Shown piece by piece: positions 39,326 through 49,152 of a DNA stretch of 64,000 nt. A model generated the notes under the pieces. It searched no databases. It was given only the letters and a program-made list of their open reading frames with translations, and was not told the DNA's origin. Each line of letters begins with the position of its first letter. Position 1 is the first letter of the stretch. The stretch comes from Clostridium thermosuccinogenes (GTDB taxonomy: Bacteria; Bacillota; Clostridia; Acetivibrionales; DSM-5807): NCBI RefSeq assembly GCF_002896855.1, contig NZ_CP021850.1, forward strand, positions 3,249,665-3,313,664, read 5' to 3'. The translations under genes were made by a program, and so were the position numbers.

Positions 39326-41642
39326 GAACATTAAAAAAAGCTATACTACCGGCAGCTTTACCCAGGTTGCATTAAACGGCATCAACCTGAATTTTCGTGA
39401 AAACGAATTTGTCGCAATTCTCGGCCCCAGCGGTTCAGGCAAGACCACCTGCCTCAATGTAATCGGCGGGTTGGATAGATACGACAGCGGCGATTTGGTC
39501 ATCAACGGAAAATCCACAAAGAGCTTTAAGGATGTGGACTGGGATGCCTATCGCAACAACAGTATCGGTTTCATATTTCAAAGCTATAATCTTATCACCC
39601 ATTTGAACATAATCGACAATGTAGAAATGGGCATGACGTTAAGCGGTGTCTCTGCAGGAGCCAAAAGGAAAAAAGCCATGGAAGTTCTGGAGAGGGTAGG
39701 CTTAAAGGAGCATATGCACAAAAAGCCAAACCAGCTTTCCGGTGGCCAAATGCAGAGGGTTGCCATCGCCAGAGCCCTGGCCAATGATCCGGATATAATT
39801 TTGGCCGATGAGCCTACCGGAGCCTTGGATTCTACAACCAGCAAACAGATTATGGATTTAATCAAGGAAATCGCCAAGGATAAGCTGGTTATAATGGTTA
39901 CCCATAACCCCGAAATCGCACGGACCTATGCCGATAGGATCATTGAATTCAAGGATGGTGAAGTGGTATCGGATTCCCGTCCCCTGCCGGACGTGGAGAT
40001 AAGCCCCAATTACAAGCTTAAGAAGACAAAAATGAGCTTTTTTACAGCGCTGAAGCTGTCTGCCAACAATATCAGGACTAAAAAGGGAAGGACTTTTCTC
40101 ACCGCCTTTGCCTCCAGCATAGGCATCATAGGCATAGCTCTGATTTTGTCCTTGTCCAACGGTTTTGATAAAAAAATAGCGGAGTATGAGTCGGAGACCT
40201 TATCCAACTTCCCCATCATGATAAGCCAGTCGGCAGCAGAGATAGATGCCGATATGCTCAAAGAGCGGCAAAGCGCTATGATGGGAGCTACCGATGAAGA
40301 CGCTTATCCGGATGAAAAGGTGGTATATCCTACTGAGCCTATTATAGAAAAGATCACCCATACCAACATCCTGACCGACGAATATATGGAGCATATAGAG
40401 AATATCGATCCCGAACTGGTATCTGGTATATCTTATACTCGAATGCTCAAGATAAATCTTCTCAAAAAGCAGGATGATAAAGCAACCATTATAAACGCAG
40501 ACAGCATGAGCTTTACCTCCTATCCCAAATCGCTAGGAGGAGACAACACAAGATATCTGGAGCTGAATTACGATGTGCTGGCCGGTTCCTATCCTAAGGG
40601 TATGAACGATGTTGTTCTGATTGTGGACAATAAGAACCAGATAGACAAAACCATCCTGCAAAACTTCGGGCTGGAATATGAATCTGACAGCATCCCCTTT
40701 GAGGATATCATCGGATATGAGTTCCGGGCGATTCTCAATAACGATTTTTACAAGGCAAACGACAGCTTTTTTATGATTAACGGTGATCCCACCAATCTAA
40801 TTGATTTGTACAATAATGAAAATGCCATACCGCTTAAAGTTGTCGGTATTTTAAGGCCTAAAGAGCACATAAAAATACCCCTGCTTCCTGAAGGCTTTGC
40901 CTATTCCGATGAACTGGCCGAATTCATCATCAAGGATGCGGCTAATTCGGAGATAGTGTTAAAACAGAAGGACTCTGAGTTTAATGTGCTGACCGGCGCA
41001 CCCTTTGATGAAAGTGACCTTGATTTTAACGGTGTATCATCAAAAGAAGCGGTGTTGTCCGTTTTGGGCGCCAATGATACCCCATACATGATATCCATAT
41101 ATCCGGCCAGCTTCAGTGCAAAGGATGATATCCTGACCTATCTGGACAAATATAACGAAGGCAAGTCGGAAACCGACAAGGTGGTATATACCGATCTGGC
41201 CGGAAAAGTGACCGAGCTTTCCGGAGGCATAATGGACGCCATCACCATAGTTCTTATAGCCTTCTCCTCCATCTCCCTGGTGGTATCCCTCATAATGGTG
41301 GGTATAATCACATATATTTCAGTGCTGGAAAGGACCAGGGAAATCGGAGTGCTAAGGTCTCTGGGAGCCCGCAAAAAGGATATCACCCGCGTATTCAATG
41401 CAGAGACCTTTATCATTGGGCTTTGCTCCGGAGTTATGGGCATTGTCATCGCCAGACTGCTGATCTTCCCCATCAACTCCATTATTAAAAGAATGACCAC
41501 CTTGCCCAATGTAGCCCAGCTTAACCCTGTTCATGCAGCTGCATTGGTTTTGTTAAGCCTTGCGCTTACTGTCCTGGGTGGTACTATTCCTGCAAAAATA
41601 GCAGCCAGAAAAGACCCTGTGGAGGCATTGAGGGCTGAATAA
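39312..41642 (+). CDS. ABC transporter, fused MacB-type ATPase and permease
   Basis: 776 residues. ATPase first: Walker [10 protein letters not shown] (38-46), [14 protein letters not shown], then after a linker one membrane helix (about 250-275), a long extracytoplasmic domain (about 280-620) and three FtsX helices (about 640-665, 690-715, 740-765) with [14 protein letters not shown] single-chain MacB-like exporter, commonly tied to antimicrobial peptide or envelope-stress resistance. Controlled by the TetR protein upstream. Confidence 0.93.
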   Translation: MLALKNIKKSYTTGSFTQVALNGINLNFRENEFVAILGPSGSGKTTCLNVIGGLDRYDSGDLVINGKSTKSFKDVDWDAYRNNSIGFIFQSYNLITHLNIIDNVEMGMTLSGVSAGAKRKKAMEVLERVGLKEHMHKKPNQLSGGQMQRVAIARALANDPDIILADEPTGALDSTTSKQIMDLIKEIAKDKLVIMVTHNPEIARTYADRIIEFKDGEVVSDSRPLPDVEISPNYKLKKTKMSFFTALKLSANNIRTKKGRTFLTAFASSIGIIGIALILSLSNGFDKKIAEYESETLSNFPIMISQSAAEIDADMLKERQSAMMGATDEDAYPDEKVVYPTEPIIEKITHTNILTDEYMEHIENIDPELVSGISYTRMLKINLLKKQDDKATIINADSMSFTSYPKSLGGDNTRYLELNYDVLAGSYPKGMNDVVLIVDNKNQIDKTILQNFGLEYESDSIPFEDIIGYEFRAILNNDFYKANDSFFMINGDPTNLIDLYNNENAIPLKVVGILRPKEHIKIPLLPEGFAYSDELAEFIIKDAANSEIVLKQKDSEFNVLTGAPFDESDLDFNGVSSKEAVLSVLGANDTPYMISIYPASFSAKDDILTYLDKYNEGKSETDKVVYTDLAGKVTELSGGIMDAITIVLIAFSSISLVVSLIMVGIITYISVLERTREIGVLRSLGARKKDITRVFNAETFIIGLCSGVMGIVIARLLIFPINSIIKRMTTLPNVAQLNPVHAAALVLLSLALTVLGGTIPAKIAARKDPVEALRAE

Positions 41643-41950
41643 TGCCTGCCGATGGCAGAGCAAGACAAAACCGTCGAATCATAACAGCAAGCAGAATAAA
41701 CCGCGGGCAGCAGCCGCCAAGTACAACTTCTATGTACAGTTGCCCACGGCTGCAAAAGCAAGTATAGCTTCAAGAATCAAATACAACTATAAGAACGATG
41801 CAAACTACAAAAATTAAAAATAAGTAAAAGTAAAATTAAAAATAACTAAAGTTAAAAATAACTTAAAGAATGATGTAAACTGCAAAAATGATTTACTATT
41901 GCAGCTTTCGAAATCTGGCAGAAAACGGCATGTTTCCAATCAGCATATAA

Positions 41951-41975
41951 AAGACCGCCTATCACAAGCGGTCTT
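41951..41975. terminator. Bidirectional terminator between the ABC gene and thrS
   Basis: AAGACCGC (41951-41958) pairs with GCGGTCTT (41968-41975), 9-nt loop, A run on the left and T run on the right, so it can work on both convergent transcripts. The 300 bp before it (41643-41950) are AT-rich, with a loose TAAAAATAA-type repeat at 41810-41880 and no gene. Confidence 0.7.
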
Positions 41976-42035
41976 TATATGTTGGATCAATTGGTTCATT
42001 TTGCTCGTGCCAACTTAATTGCTTTTACCTATTCG

Positions 42036-42345
42036 TGCCGGTTTTTCGTATTGTACTTATCTGAGCAGATTTTATCCTTATGATTTTTTCTGTGCCAATT
42101 ATAGGTGTTCAATACTTGTCTGTGTAGGTTTTAGCTGCACAATTTTATCTTTGTCAGTTCTAGTCGTACAATATTTGTCTGTGCAGGCTTTAGCTGCACG
42201 ATTTTATCTGTGTCGGTTTTGTCGTACAATATTTGTCTGTGCAGGCTTTAGCCGTGCGATTTTATTTGCACTGGTATTAACCTCACAATATTTATTACCT
42301 GTATTGGCTTTAGCCGCACGATTAATTTCACCGGATTTCAACCGT
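42036..42345. repeat. Degenerate tandem array, unit about 58 bp, each with a small hairpin
   Basis: About five units. Anchors CAATACTTGTCTGTG / CAATATTTGTCTGTG occur at about 42110, 42169 and 42227, with a weaker one at 42286. Each unit carries a GTGCAG-GCTTTAG-CTGCAC-like stem, perfect in one unit and altered in others. It ends a few bases after the thrS stop. Not a CRISPR array: the whole unit repeats and no unique spacers alternate. Confidence 0.75.
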
Positions 42346-42349
42346 GATT

Positions 42350-44257
42350 TTACATTGCCTTGCTTTTTATTTCATCCAGCACCTTGCTTATAAACTCTTC
42401 AACTTTCATGGAGCCCAGCTGCCCTTCCTTCCTGGATCTTACGGCAACTGTCCTGTTTTCCGTTTCCTGGTCGCCGATTACAAGCATATACGGAACTTTT
42501 TCCATTTGAGCTTCCCTTATCTTGTAGCCAATCTTCTCATTTCTGAGATCCACCTCAACGCGGATTCCTTTTTCCTCCATGGCCCTCTTAAGCTCTAGCA
42601 CATAGGGATGGTGTTTTTCCACCAGAGCGAGGATTTTTACCTGTACCGGTGAAAGCCATACGGGGAAAGCTCCGGCAAAATGCTCCGTAAGTATTGCTAT
42701 AAACCTTTCAATGCTGCCAAACACAACCCTGTGAATCATTACAGGCCTGTGCTTCTCACCGTCTGCTCCCACATAAGTCAAATCAAATCTCTCAGGCATC
42801 TGGAAATCGAGCTGTATTGTTCCGCACTGCCATGTACGTCCCAAGGAATCCTCAAGATGGAAGTCAATCTTTGGTCCATAGAAAGCTCCATCTCCTTCGT
42901 TCACCTTATAATCCATATTTTTGGCTTCCAGCGCATTTTTCAATGCATCAGTAGCCATTTCCCAATCCTCATCGGAACCCATGGAATTTTCCGGTCTTGT
43001 GGAAAGCTCTACATGGTACTTGAAGCCAAACACCTTATAAAAGTCATCTATGAGTTCTATTACTGCCAGAACCTCATCCCTTATCTGGTCCGGAGTCATG
43101 AATATATGGGCATCGTCCTGGGTAAAGCATCTTACCCTCATCAACCCGTGCAGGGCGCCGGACAGCTCATGCCTGTGCACCAGACCCAGTTCCGCCATCC
43201 TCTGAGGCAAATCCCTGTATGAGTGGAGCCTTCTTTTATACACCAGCATTCCGCCAGGGCAGTTCATGGGTTTAATGGCGAAGTTGCCTTCGTCTATTTT
43301 TGTAAAATACATGTTTTCCTTGTAATGGTCCCAATGTCCCGAACGGTGCCATAAATCCTCGTTCAGTATTATCGGGGTTTTTATCTCCTGATAGCCTCTC
43401 TTGCGATGCTCTTCCCGCCAGTACTCCTCCAGCACATTTCTGAGCACCATACCCTTGGGCATGAAGAACGGGAACCCTGGGCCTTCCTCCAGTATATCAA
43501 ACAAATCCAGCTCCTTGCCCAGCTTCCTGTGATCCCTCTTTTTAGCCTCTTCCAGGCGTAACAGGTATTCATCCAGCTCGCTCTTCTTTGAAAAGGCAGT
43601 GCCGTATATCCTCTGGAGCATTTTATTCTTTTCATCGCCCCTCCAGTATGCACCGGCTACCGATAAAAGCTTGAAAGCTTTTACTTTGCCTGTTGAAGGC
43701 AGATGCGGACCGGCACAGAGGTCTACAAATTCTCCCTGCTTGTAGAAGGATATTTCTTCGCCTTCCGGCAGGTCACGAATCAGCTCAACCTTATAGGGCT
43801 CGTTTCTTTCCTCCATATAACGGATAGCTTCATCCCTCGGAAGGGTAAACCTCTCCAGGGGATAGTCCTCCTTGATTATCTTGGCCATTTCCTTTTCAAT
43901 TGCTTCCAGTTCTTCTACTGAAAAAGGCTTGTCAGTATCAAAGTCATAGTAAAAACCGTTATCTATGGATGGGCCTATCGCCAGTTTTACATTCGGATAA
44001 AGCCTTTTTACGGCCTGTGCCATGATATGGGAGGTTGTATGCCTGTAAGCCCGTTTTCCTCCTTCGTCATCCCAAGTGAGCAGGTTTAATTTGCAGTCCT
44101 TTTCCAGCTTGTAATTAAGGTCTTTTACCTCACCATCGACCTCTCCTGCCAGAGCAACTCTTGCCAGTCCTGCACTTATGCTTTCTGCTACTTCCTTTAT
44201 TGCGATGCCTTCGTTAAACTCTTTGCTGCTGCCATCCTTAAGCATGACTTTAATCAT
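42350..44257 (-). CDS. thrS: Threonyl-tRNA synthetase
   Basis: 635 residues from ATG 44257 (AAGGAG 8 nt upstream). N-terminal TGS domain (1-62), editing domain with HTTSHIMAQAVKRLYP (HxxxH zinc motif, about 78-95) and CAGPH, class II catalytic core with motif 2 (MRVRCFTQDDAHIF) and zinc Cys in NCPGGML, and the anticodon-binding domain (about 540-635). Charges tRNA-Thr. Controlled by a T-box leader. Confidence 0.97.
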   Translation of the reverse strand: MIKVMLKDGSSKEFNEGIAIKEVAESISAGLARVALAGEVDGEVKDLNYKLEKDCKLNLLTWDDEGGKRAYRHTTSHIMAQAVKRLYPNVKLAIGPSIDNGFYYDFDTDKPFSVEELEAIEKEMAKIIKEDYPLERFTLPRDEAIRYMEERNEPYKVELIRDLPEGEEISFYKQGEFVDLCAGPHLPSTGKVKAFKLLSVAGAYWRGDEKNKMLQRIYGTAFSKKSELDEYLLRLEEAKKRDHRKLGKELDLFDILEEGPGFPFFMPKGMVLRNVLEEYWREEHRKRGYQEIKTPIILNEDLWHRSGHWDHYKENMYFTKIDEGNFAIKPMNCPGGMLVYKRRLHSYRDLPQRMAELGLVHRHELSGALHGLMRVRCFTQDDAHIFMTPDQIRDEVLAVIELIDDFYKVFGFKYHVELSTRPENSMGSDEDWEMATDALKNALEAKNMDYKVNEGDGAFYGPKIDFHLEDSLGRTWQCGTIQLDFQMPERFDLTYVGADGEKHRPVMIHRVVFGSIERFIAILTEHFAGAFPVWLSPVQVKILALVEKHHPYVLELKRAMEEKGIRVEVDLRNEKIGYKIREAQMEKVPYMLVIGDQETENRTVAVRSRKEGQLGSMKVEEFISKVLDEIKSKAM

Positions 44258-44288
44258 AATCTTTTCTCCTTTCCTTATTATGCGCACT

Positions 44289-44582
44289 AAAAAACTCCCA
44301 TCCCTATAAGGGACGAGAGTTATATCCCGTGGTTCCACCCTAATTGCTTCTCATTGCGATTATAACGGAATCACCGATTCAGCTCGGAGGTGGTCTTCAA
44401 CCGGGTTTCTTTAAAGGCACTTGCAGCCTGTGGTGCCTTCTCTCTTTAAAAGAAATATCCGGCCTACTCTTCTCGTCACTGCTGATTGAAATCCTCTGTT
44501 TTAATCCAGCAACCTGCCACATCAAAGCCAGCAAGCAATACCATCGAATTGCTGCTGAAATGGATTGCTGGTAATATGATTA
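44289..44582 (-). promoter_or_regulatory. T-box riboswitch leader of thrS
   Basis: The conserved T-box AGGGTGGAACCACGGG lies at 44341-44326 on the minus strand. The terminator stem follows (CTCTCGTCCC / GGGATGGGAG, about 44293-44320) with a TTTTTT tail. Upstream is a Stem I start resembling CAGTGACGAGAAGAGTAG (about 44500). An ACC triplet before CTCCGAGC is a plausible threonine specifier. Uncharged tRNA-Thr would stabilise the antiterminator and allow thrS transcription. About 80 nt precede Stem I and can form an extra hairpin (CCAGCAA / TTGCTGG). Confidence 0.92.
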
Positions 44583-44588
44583 AATTTT

Positions 44589-44617
44589 ATTATAACCCTT
44601 TGCCATACCTCTGTCAA
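44589..44617 (-). promoter_or_regulatory. Consensus promoter of the thrS T-box transcript
   Basis: Minus strand: perfect TTGACA (44617-44612), 17-bp spacer, perfect TATAAT (44594-44589). Confidence 0.92.
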
Positions 44618-44776
44618 GGCAAAATATTATATCAAACAGCAGTTTCCCATTGCATATAAATCATTTTTTATCTCTATTTTGCCTTTAAGCCTATTCAAGA
44701 TTATCCATCCAAAATTGCAATAACGGCAGAAGCCTTTGATCCCGTAAAGATTCCACGCATGATACATTATGGGCAG

Positions 44777-45835
44777 TTACACGCTTTCCACCGTGAGAAT
44801 GCCGGGATCAGGATCAAGCAAGGCCACCATCTCCAGCAGCATAAGACCGCTGAGCTGCGCACATAGCTGCACAACAGGCTCGACTTTGCCTTTCCACCCC
44901 CTGCTGATAAGACCGCGTTCATTTCTTCCGGACTCCCACATGACCGTTGCATTATGAATCAACATCTTTCTGATATTGAGCATATCAGGACGCATTTTTA
45001 CCAGTTCACACAAATATCGTACAAATATGCCTTTAAACAGCCCGCAATCGTCCTTTCCTTCGTCGGGCAGCATACCGCTTTCAGCATCGATAAAGCGTTT
45101 TAACGCAAACTCCGCCGTGCGTACAGCATCATTGATATACATTATGTCGCCGGTTATCCTGTACAATTCAATGCCAGCTCCTATAAAAACACCCTGGCAA
45201 TAAGTATACTCCCAGTCATAATCAATTTTCCCATCTCCCAGGCGGTTTATTCCATCCCATACAAAACCGGTATTGGGGTCCATCAGGTTGTCCTTATTCC
45301 AGTTATAGATTTTATGCGCCCATTTAAAATCATCCGGCCGATTAAATCTCTGGTACAATCTGGATGCAAGTATTGAAGCCGGCGCATTGGCAGGCGTATT
45401 CTTATAGTCCAGCTGATCTTTTTTCCAGGCCATACCCCCGCCCATGTGATCATTCCACGCCGTCTTAATGCTCTCCCATAGTATCAGGACCTGTTCTTTG
45501 TAAAACTCATTCTTTGTTGCATCATATACCCTTAGAAGCGCAAGGGCCATCCACTCCATATCATCATAATAATTGTGCAGCAGCGTATTTCCATTTATTC
45601 TTTTCACGTTGGCAATAATCGTGTCGATTAGCTCAATATAACCAAAATCCTTGGTCCTTTCATAACCATCCATCAAAGCATCAATCACATGGGCGTGCCA
45701 CCAGTATATCAAATTGTCCTTGCTGATGTTTTCTCCGGGACAGGTTTGATTCATTATTCCCAGTTCTTCATTCCAAAAATTATATTTCAGTTCTTCCTGC
45801 GCTGTTTGCGCTCTTGTAGCCCAGTCAATTCGCAC
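44777..45835 (-). CDS. Glycoside hydrolase family 76, cytoplasmic (alpha-1,6-mannanase type)
   Basis: 352 residues with GTG start behind AGGAGG. GH76 (alpha/alpha)6 barrel with the catalytic Asp-Asp pair at about 91-92 in NYYDDMEWMALAL and GGGMAWKKDQ. No signal peptide, unlike its two neighbours, so it would hydrolyse imported mannooligosaccharides inside the cell. Follows the secreted GH76 by about 60 bp. Confidence 0.9.
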   Translation of the reverse strand: MRIDWATRAQTAQEELKYNFWNEELGIMNQTCPGENISKDNLIYWWHAHVIDALMDGYERTKDFGYIELIDTIIANVKRINGNTLLHNYYDDMEWMALALLRVYDATKNEFYKEQVLILWESIKTAWNDHMGGGMAWKKDQLDYKNTPANAPASILASRLYQRFNRPDDFKWAHKIYNWNKDNLMDPNTGFVWDGINRLGDGKIDYDWEYTYCQGVFIGAGIELYRITGDIMYINDAVRTAEFALKRFIDAESGMLPDEGKDDCGLFKGIFVRYLCELVKMRPDMLNIRKMLIHNATVMWESGRNERGLISRGWKGKVEPVVQLCAQLSGLMLLEMVALLDPDPGILTVESV

Positions 45836-45898
45836 ATCTAGCCCTCCTTTGGTTTATATAATCAGTAGCTGGTACTTAGTGTACCAGCTACCGGACTT

Positions 45899-47839
45899 TT
45901 ATTGCACAATCTGGAGATAATCCAGGTTAAGCCAGTTGGTGCTTCCTTTTGAACTGTTAAAAATAAGGGATATCGTATTGCTTCCACTATGCAAATATAC
46001 GTTTGAAACAGTAACGATACTATAATTGGACCAGCTGCCGGTTGCTGAAAATGCCTGATTGTCCACCACTCCCGTTCCGTTAACGTATAAGTAGCGGCTT
46101 GCATTTCCCGCGCCTGCAGCATAACGGAATATCAGATTATAATATCCTGCGGTGTCCACATTGACGTTGAAGTCAACCCATTGCCCGTTGCTGTTCCACC
46201 CGGCAATATATCCGCTGCCCGAATAATCCCCATAGGTTGATTCGGTTGAAAGATTGTGAAGCACAGCGCTTTCTGCTTCATAAATCCGACCGGAAGCCTC
46301 TGCTACGGTTATCTTATCCAGATTTAAATAATTTGTGCTGCCTGAACTGCTGTCAAAAATAAGTTCCACTTTATTGGTCCCCTGAATCAAAGGCACATAA
46401 ACCGATACACTGCTCCAGTCTGACCAGCTGGATGTTTGAGTGAAAGCAACGTTGCCCATCGATACACCATTGACAGTTAATTTTCTGACGGCATTCCCGG
46501 CTGCTGCAGAATATCGGAACGTTATGGCATAAATGCCGTTAGATTGAACGTTTACAGGGAACAGAACCGAAGAACCATTCTGGTTCCAGCCTGCAACATA
46601 ACTTCGACCGCTATATCCGGGACGTTCATAGTCATTGTCCTCAACGGGTACGTTAAAACGTCTGGCATTTTCAGCCTCATAAGTCCCGGAACCGACAACT
46701 ACTCCTGTAAAGTTGTCTGGGTCGGAAAGAAACAGAATATCCACGCCCGCCGCAGCAGCAATGCTCTGTATGTACCCGCTGTCAGGCGTCAACGACCAAT
46801 CAGGTCCTATGATTCCATCGGAAGTACGTCTATGATTCCATGCCTGGGTTGCGTTGTCCTGCAGGAACTTCAAATACTGGGTTTGGTTCGCTTCGTATAC
46901 CAGGCGTTTTACATTCCGCATAAATATCATTTTAAAAGCCGGCACATCATCAATTCCCTCATATAATAATGTTGTTCCGTCAACAGTCATGTTGTTAAAT
47001 ACCCAATCGACACAATCGGTGGCATTGGTCAAATACCTTGAGTTGCCCGTCACTTTATAAAGCTCAAGAGATGCTCCTGCAAAACCGCCAAAATTATATG
47101 TGAATTCCCAATCTATGAGGCCTTCACCCTGCCTGTATTGATCATATACATATCCGTTTCCTGCGTACAAAGTGTTTTCCAGCCAATTGTAAAGATCATG
47201 GGCTTTGCTCAGATAGCTCGGGTCGTTATATGCGTTGTAAAGCCTGACAGCAATAATAGCCGCAGTAGCATTGGTAGCCACGTTCTTTTGCGGCAGGAAA
47301 TTGATGGTGTTCCACCATATTCCGCCTCCGAAATCCGAGGACCATGACTGCCATATATGATCAAACATCTCCTTGGCCCGTGTCTTGTACCGTGTATCTC
47401 CCGTTATCTCATAGGCGCGGATTGAACCCAGCGCCCACCAGGCAATGTCATCATTGAAGGGATTGCTTTCCCAGTTCGGATATGCAGAGTTAAATCCATC
47501 ATAGATATCATGTATTAAGTTAAGATATTTGGGATCATTCGTCCTTTCATAAGCATCCATTATTGTTTGCCATATTTGTGCCTCCCACCAGTAATCCGTA
47601 TAAAGCCCATTTTCCGGACCAGCTGCGTGTTCATGAATTTGTCTGTCGCTATTTGTATAAAAGTATTTTTTTACCGGGTCATAAAATACGTTAAGAAAAT
47701 CCTCCATGGCTGTTTCCGCATTTGCGGCTGTAAATGCATGAACATTACTGCTGTCAGCAAAAAACACCACAGAAGAAAACAAGAAGTTGAAAATAAGGGC
47801 CATTGCAAACAATCTTTTACCTTTAACACCCTTCAACAT
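45899..47839 (-). CDS. Secreted GH76 with two C-terminal carbohydrate-binding modules
   Basis: 646 residues. Signal peptide (1-35, ending VHA-F), GH76 catalytic domain (about 40-385) with the Asp-Asp pair at about 130-131 in NPFNDDIAWWALGS and GGGIWWNTIN. Then two tandem beta-sandwich modules of CBM6/CBM35 type (about 390-512 and 516-646), each opening with a YEAE motif and containing SGSGYIAGWNSNGQW-like aromatic stretches. Extracellular endo-acting alpha-1,6-mannanase is the likely activity. Confidence 0.92.
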   Translation of the reverse strand: MLKGVKGKRLFAMALIFNFLFSSVVFFADSSNVHAFTAANAETAMEDFLNVFYDPVKKYFYTNSDRQIHEHAAGPENGLYTDYWWEAQIWQTIMDAYERTNDPKYLNLIHDIYDGFNSAYPNWESNPFNDDIAWWALGSIRAYEITGDTRYKTRAKEMFDHIWQSWSSDFGGGIWWNTINFLPQKNVATNATAAIIAVRLYNAYNDPSYLSKAHDLYNWLENTLYAGNGYVYDQYRQGEGLIDWEFTYNFGGFAGASLELYKVTGNSRYLTNATDCVDWVFNNMTVDGTTLLYEGIDDVPAFKMIFMRNVKRLVYEANQTQYLKFLQDNATQAWNHRRTSDGIIGPDWSLTPDSGYIQSIAAAAGVDILFLSDPDNFTGVVVGSGTYEAENARRFNVPVEDNDYERPGYSGRSYVAGWNQNGSSVLFPVNVQSNGIYAITFRYSAAAGNAVRKLTVNGVSMGNVAFTQTSSWSDWSSVSVYVPLIQGTNKVELIFDSSSGSTNYLNLDKITVAEASGRIYEAESAVLHNLSTESTYGDYSGSGYIAGWNSNGQWVDFNVNVDTAGYYNLIFRYAAGAGNASRYLYVNGTGVVDNQAFSATGSWSNYSIVTVSNVYLHSGSNTISLIFNSSKGSTNWLNLDYLQIVQ

Positions 47840-47880
47840 ACAAATAGCCTCCCCATTTTTATTTTTTCATTGTCCCCTGC

Positions 47881-49131
47881 CTAGTCCCTAAGCAAGGCAG
47901 TTCTGGCGTACATTTCCACCATGCAGCTTACATCAAGCAATGGTTTATTCCGGTTTTTTACAACACCACTCCAGTCACTTTCCAAAAGTCCGTTTTCATC
48001 CTTCGCATTCTCCCATGCGTAATCGATATTGTCTATAATGGAGTTGATGTAACGGGGATTTCCGTCGACCTTATAAAGCTCTATATAACCTCTGTAAAGA
48101 ATATCGGTAAACCACGGATTATTAGCAGGATAAAAGCAAATATCCTGTTTTTTCTCCGTAAAATGCTCAAGACTTGCTTTGGCCACTTTCTGCGCTTCCA
48201 GAAGATATTTATCTTCCTTGGTTATGTTGTACAGTAAAACCGAGGCATGGAGCATAGTACCGCTGTTATAAGTATATGTAGCCTTGTCAATGTTTCCTTT
48301 AAGGTCAATGTTATCCCAATAAACTCCGGACGGTGACTGCAAGTTGTCCTTTGTCCAATTGTATATTTTAAGTCCCCACTCGTAGTACTCCTCTTTCTGA
48401 GTTTCTTCATACAGCATCAGAGCCAGTATCGCAGCAGGTCCGTTTGAACATGTGTTTTTTGATTCCTTCTTTTGTTCACACCAGTATATACCACCTCCCA
48501 ACTCATCAGTCCATCCGCTTTTTACAAACTCAAATATCCTTTCAGCCTTTTCCAGATATTTTTTATCTCCAAAAGTTCTATAGGCCTCAATAAAATCCAG
48601 ACCCAACCACATATTGTCATCATAGTATCTGTCAGAGCCCCCAAATTCACCGGGATAAGCTTCATATGCCGCAGGTTTCCGTATATCGTCATAATAATGC
48701 TCCAATCCTGCCAATATTTTTTCATATGAGTCGATATATTTCTCTTTGTTTCCGGGAAGTTTAATTATGGCATTGGCAGCAGAAAACATAGCTGAATACG
48801 GCCATAAATATGAAACTGCATTATCTTCCGGTTTTGGAGGATAATTTTCGAGAAACAGATTGGTTCCTTCTACGGAATAAAGCTCCAATATCTTTTCATA
48901 TAATGATTCTGCTTTTTTCTGATATGTAATTTGCATATTTTCCATCACTGTCTCATCTTCCTTTTCCCTGGGATTATTAATGTTATTTGCGCTGTCTGCA
49001 CTTACTTTATCTATACTTGTTTTATCTGTACTTACTTTATCTGTACTTATTTTTTCTGTACTTGTTTTATTTGTGCAACCGGATAACATCAAAGAGGACA
49101 GCAAAAATATCAAAAATGTTGCTTTTTTCAT
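47881..49131 (-). CDS. GH76 lipoprotein with Ser/Thr-Asp-Lys repeat linker
   Basis: 416 residues from ATG 49131 (AGAAGGG upstream). Lipobox LMLSGC with Cys19, then a linker of six-residue repeats (STEKIS, TDKVS, TDKTS, IDKVS; coded by 18-bp DNA repeats at about 49005-49075), then a GH76 domain with the Asp-Asp pair at about 171-172 in RYYDDNMWLGLDF. Membrane-tethered surface enzyme that would trim mannan next to the importer encoded just upstream. Confidence 0.92.
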   Translation of the reverse strand: MKKATFLIFLLSSLMLSGCTNKTSTEKISTDKVSTDKTSIDKVSADSANNINNPREKEDETVMENMQITYQKKAESLYEKILELYSVEGTNLFLENYPPKPEDNAVSYLWPYSAMFSAANAIIKLPGNKEKYIDSYEKILAGLEHYYDDIRKPAAYEAYPGEFGGSDRYYDDNMWLGLDFIEAYRTFGDKKYLEKAERIFEFVKSGWTDELGGGIYWCEQKKESKNTCSNGPAAILALMLYEETQKEEYYEWGLKIYNWTKDNLQSPSGVYWDNIDLKGNIDKATYTYNSGTMLHASVLLYNITKEDKYLLEAQKVAKASLEHFTEKKQDICFYPANNPWFTDILYRGYIELYKVDGNPRYINSIIDNIDYAWENAKDENGLLESDWSGVVKNRNKPLLDVSCMVEMYARTALLRD

Positions 49132-49152
49132 TTGATCCCTTCTCAGCATTGC

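Noticed and set aside
42036-42345. CRISPR array or rRNA/tRNA fragment
   Set aside because: Units degrade evenly along their length, stems are too short and no tRNA cloverleaf is present.
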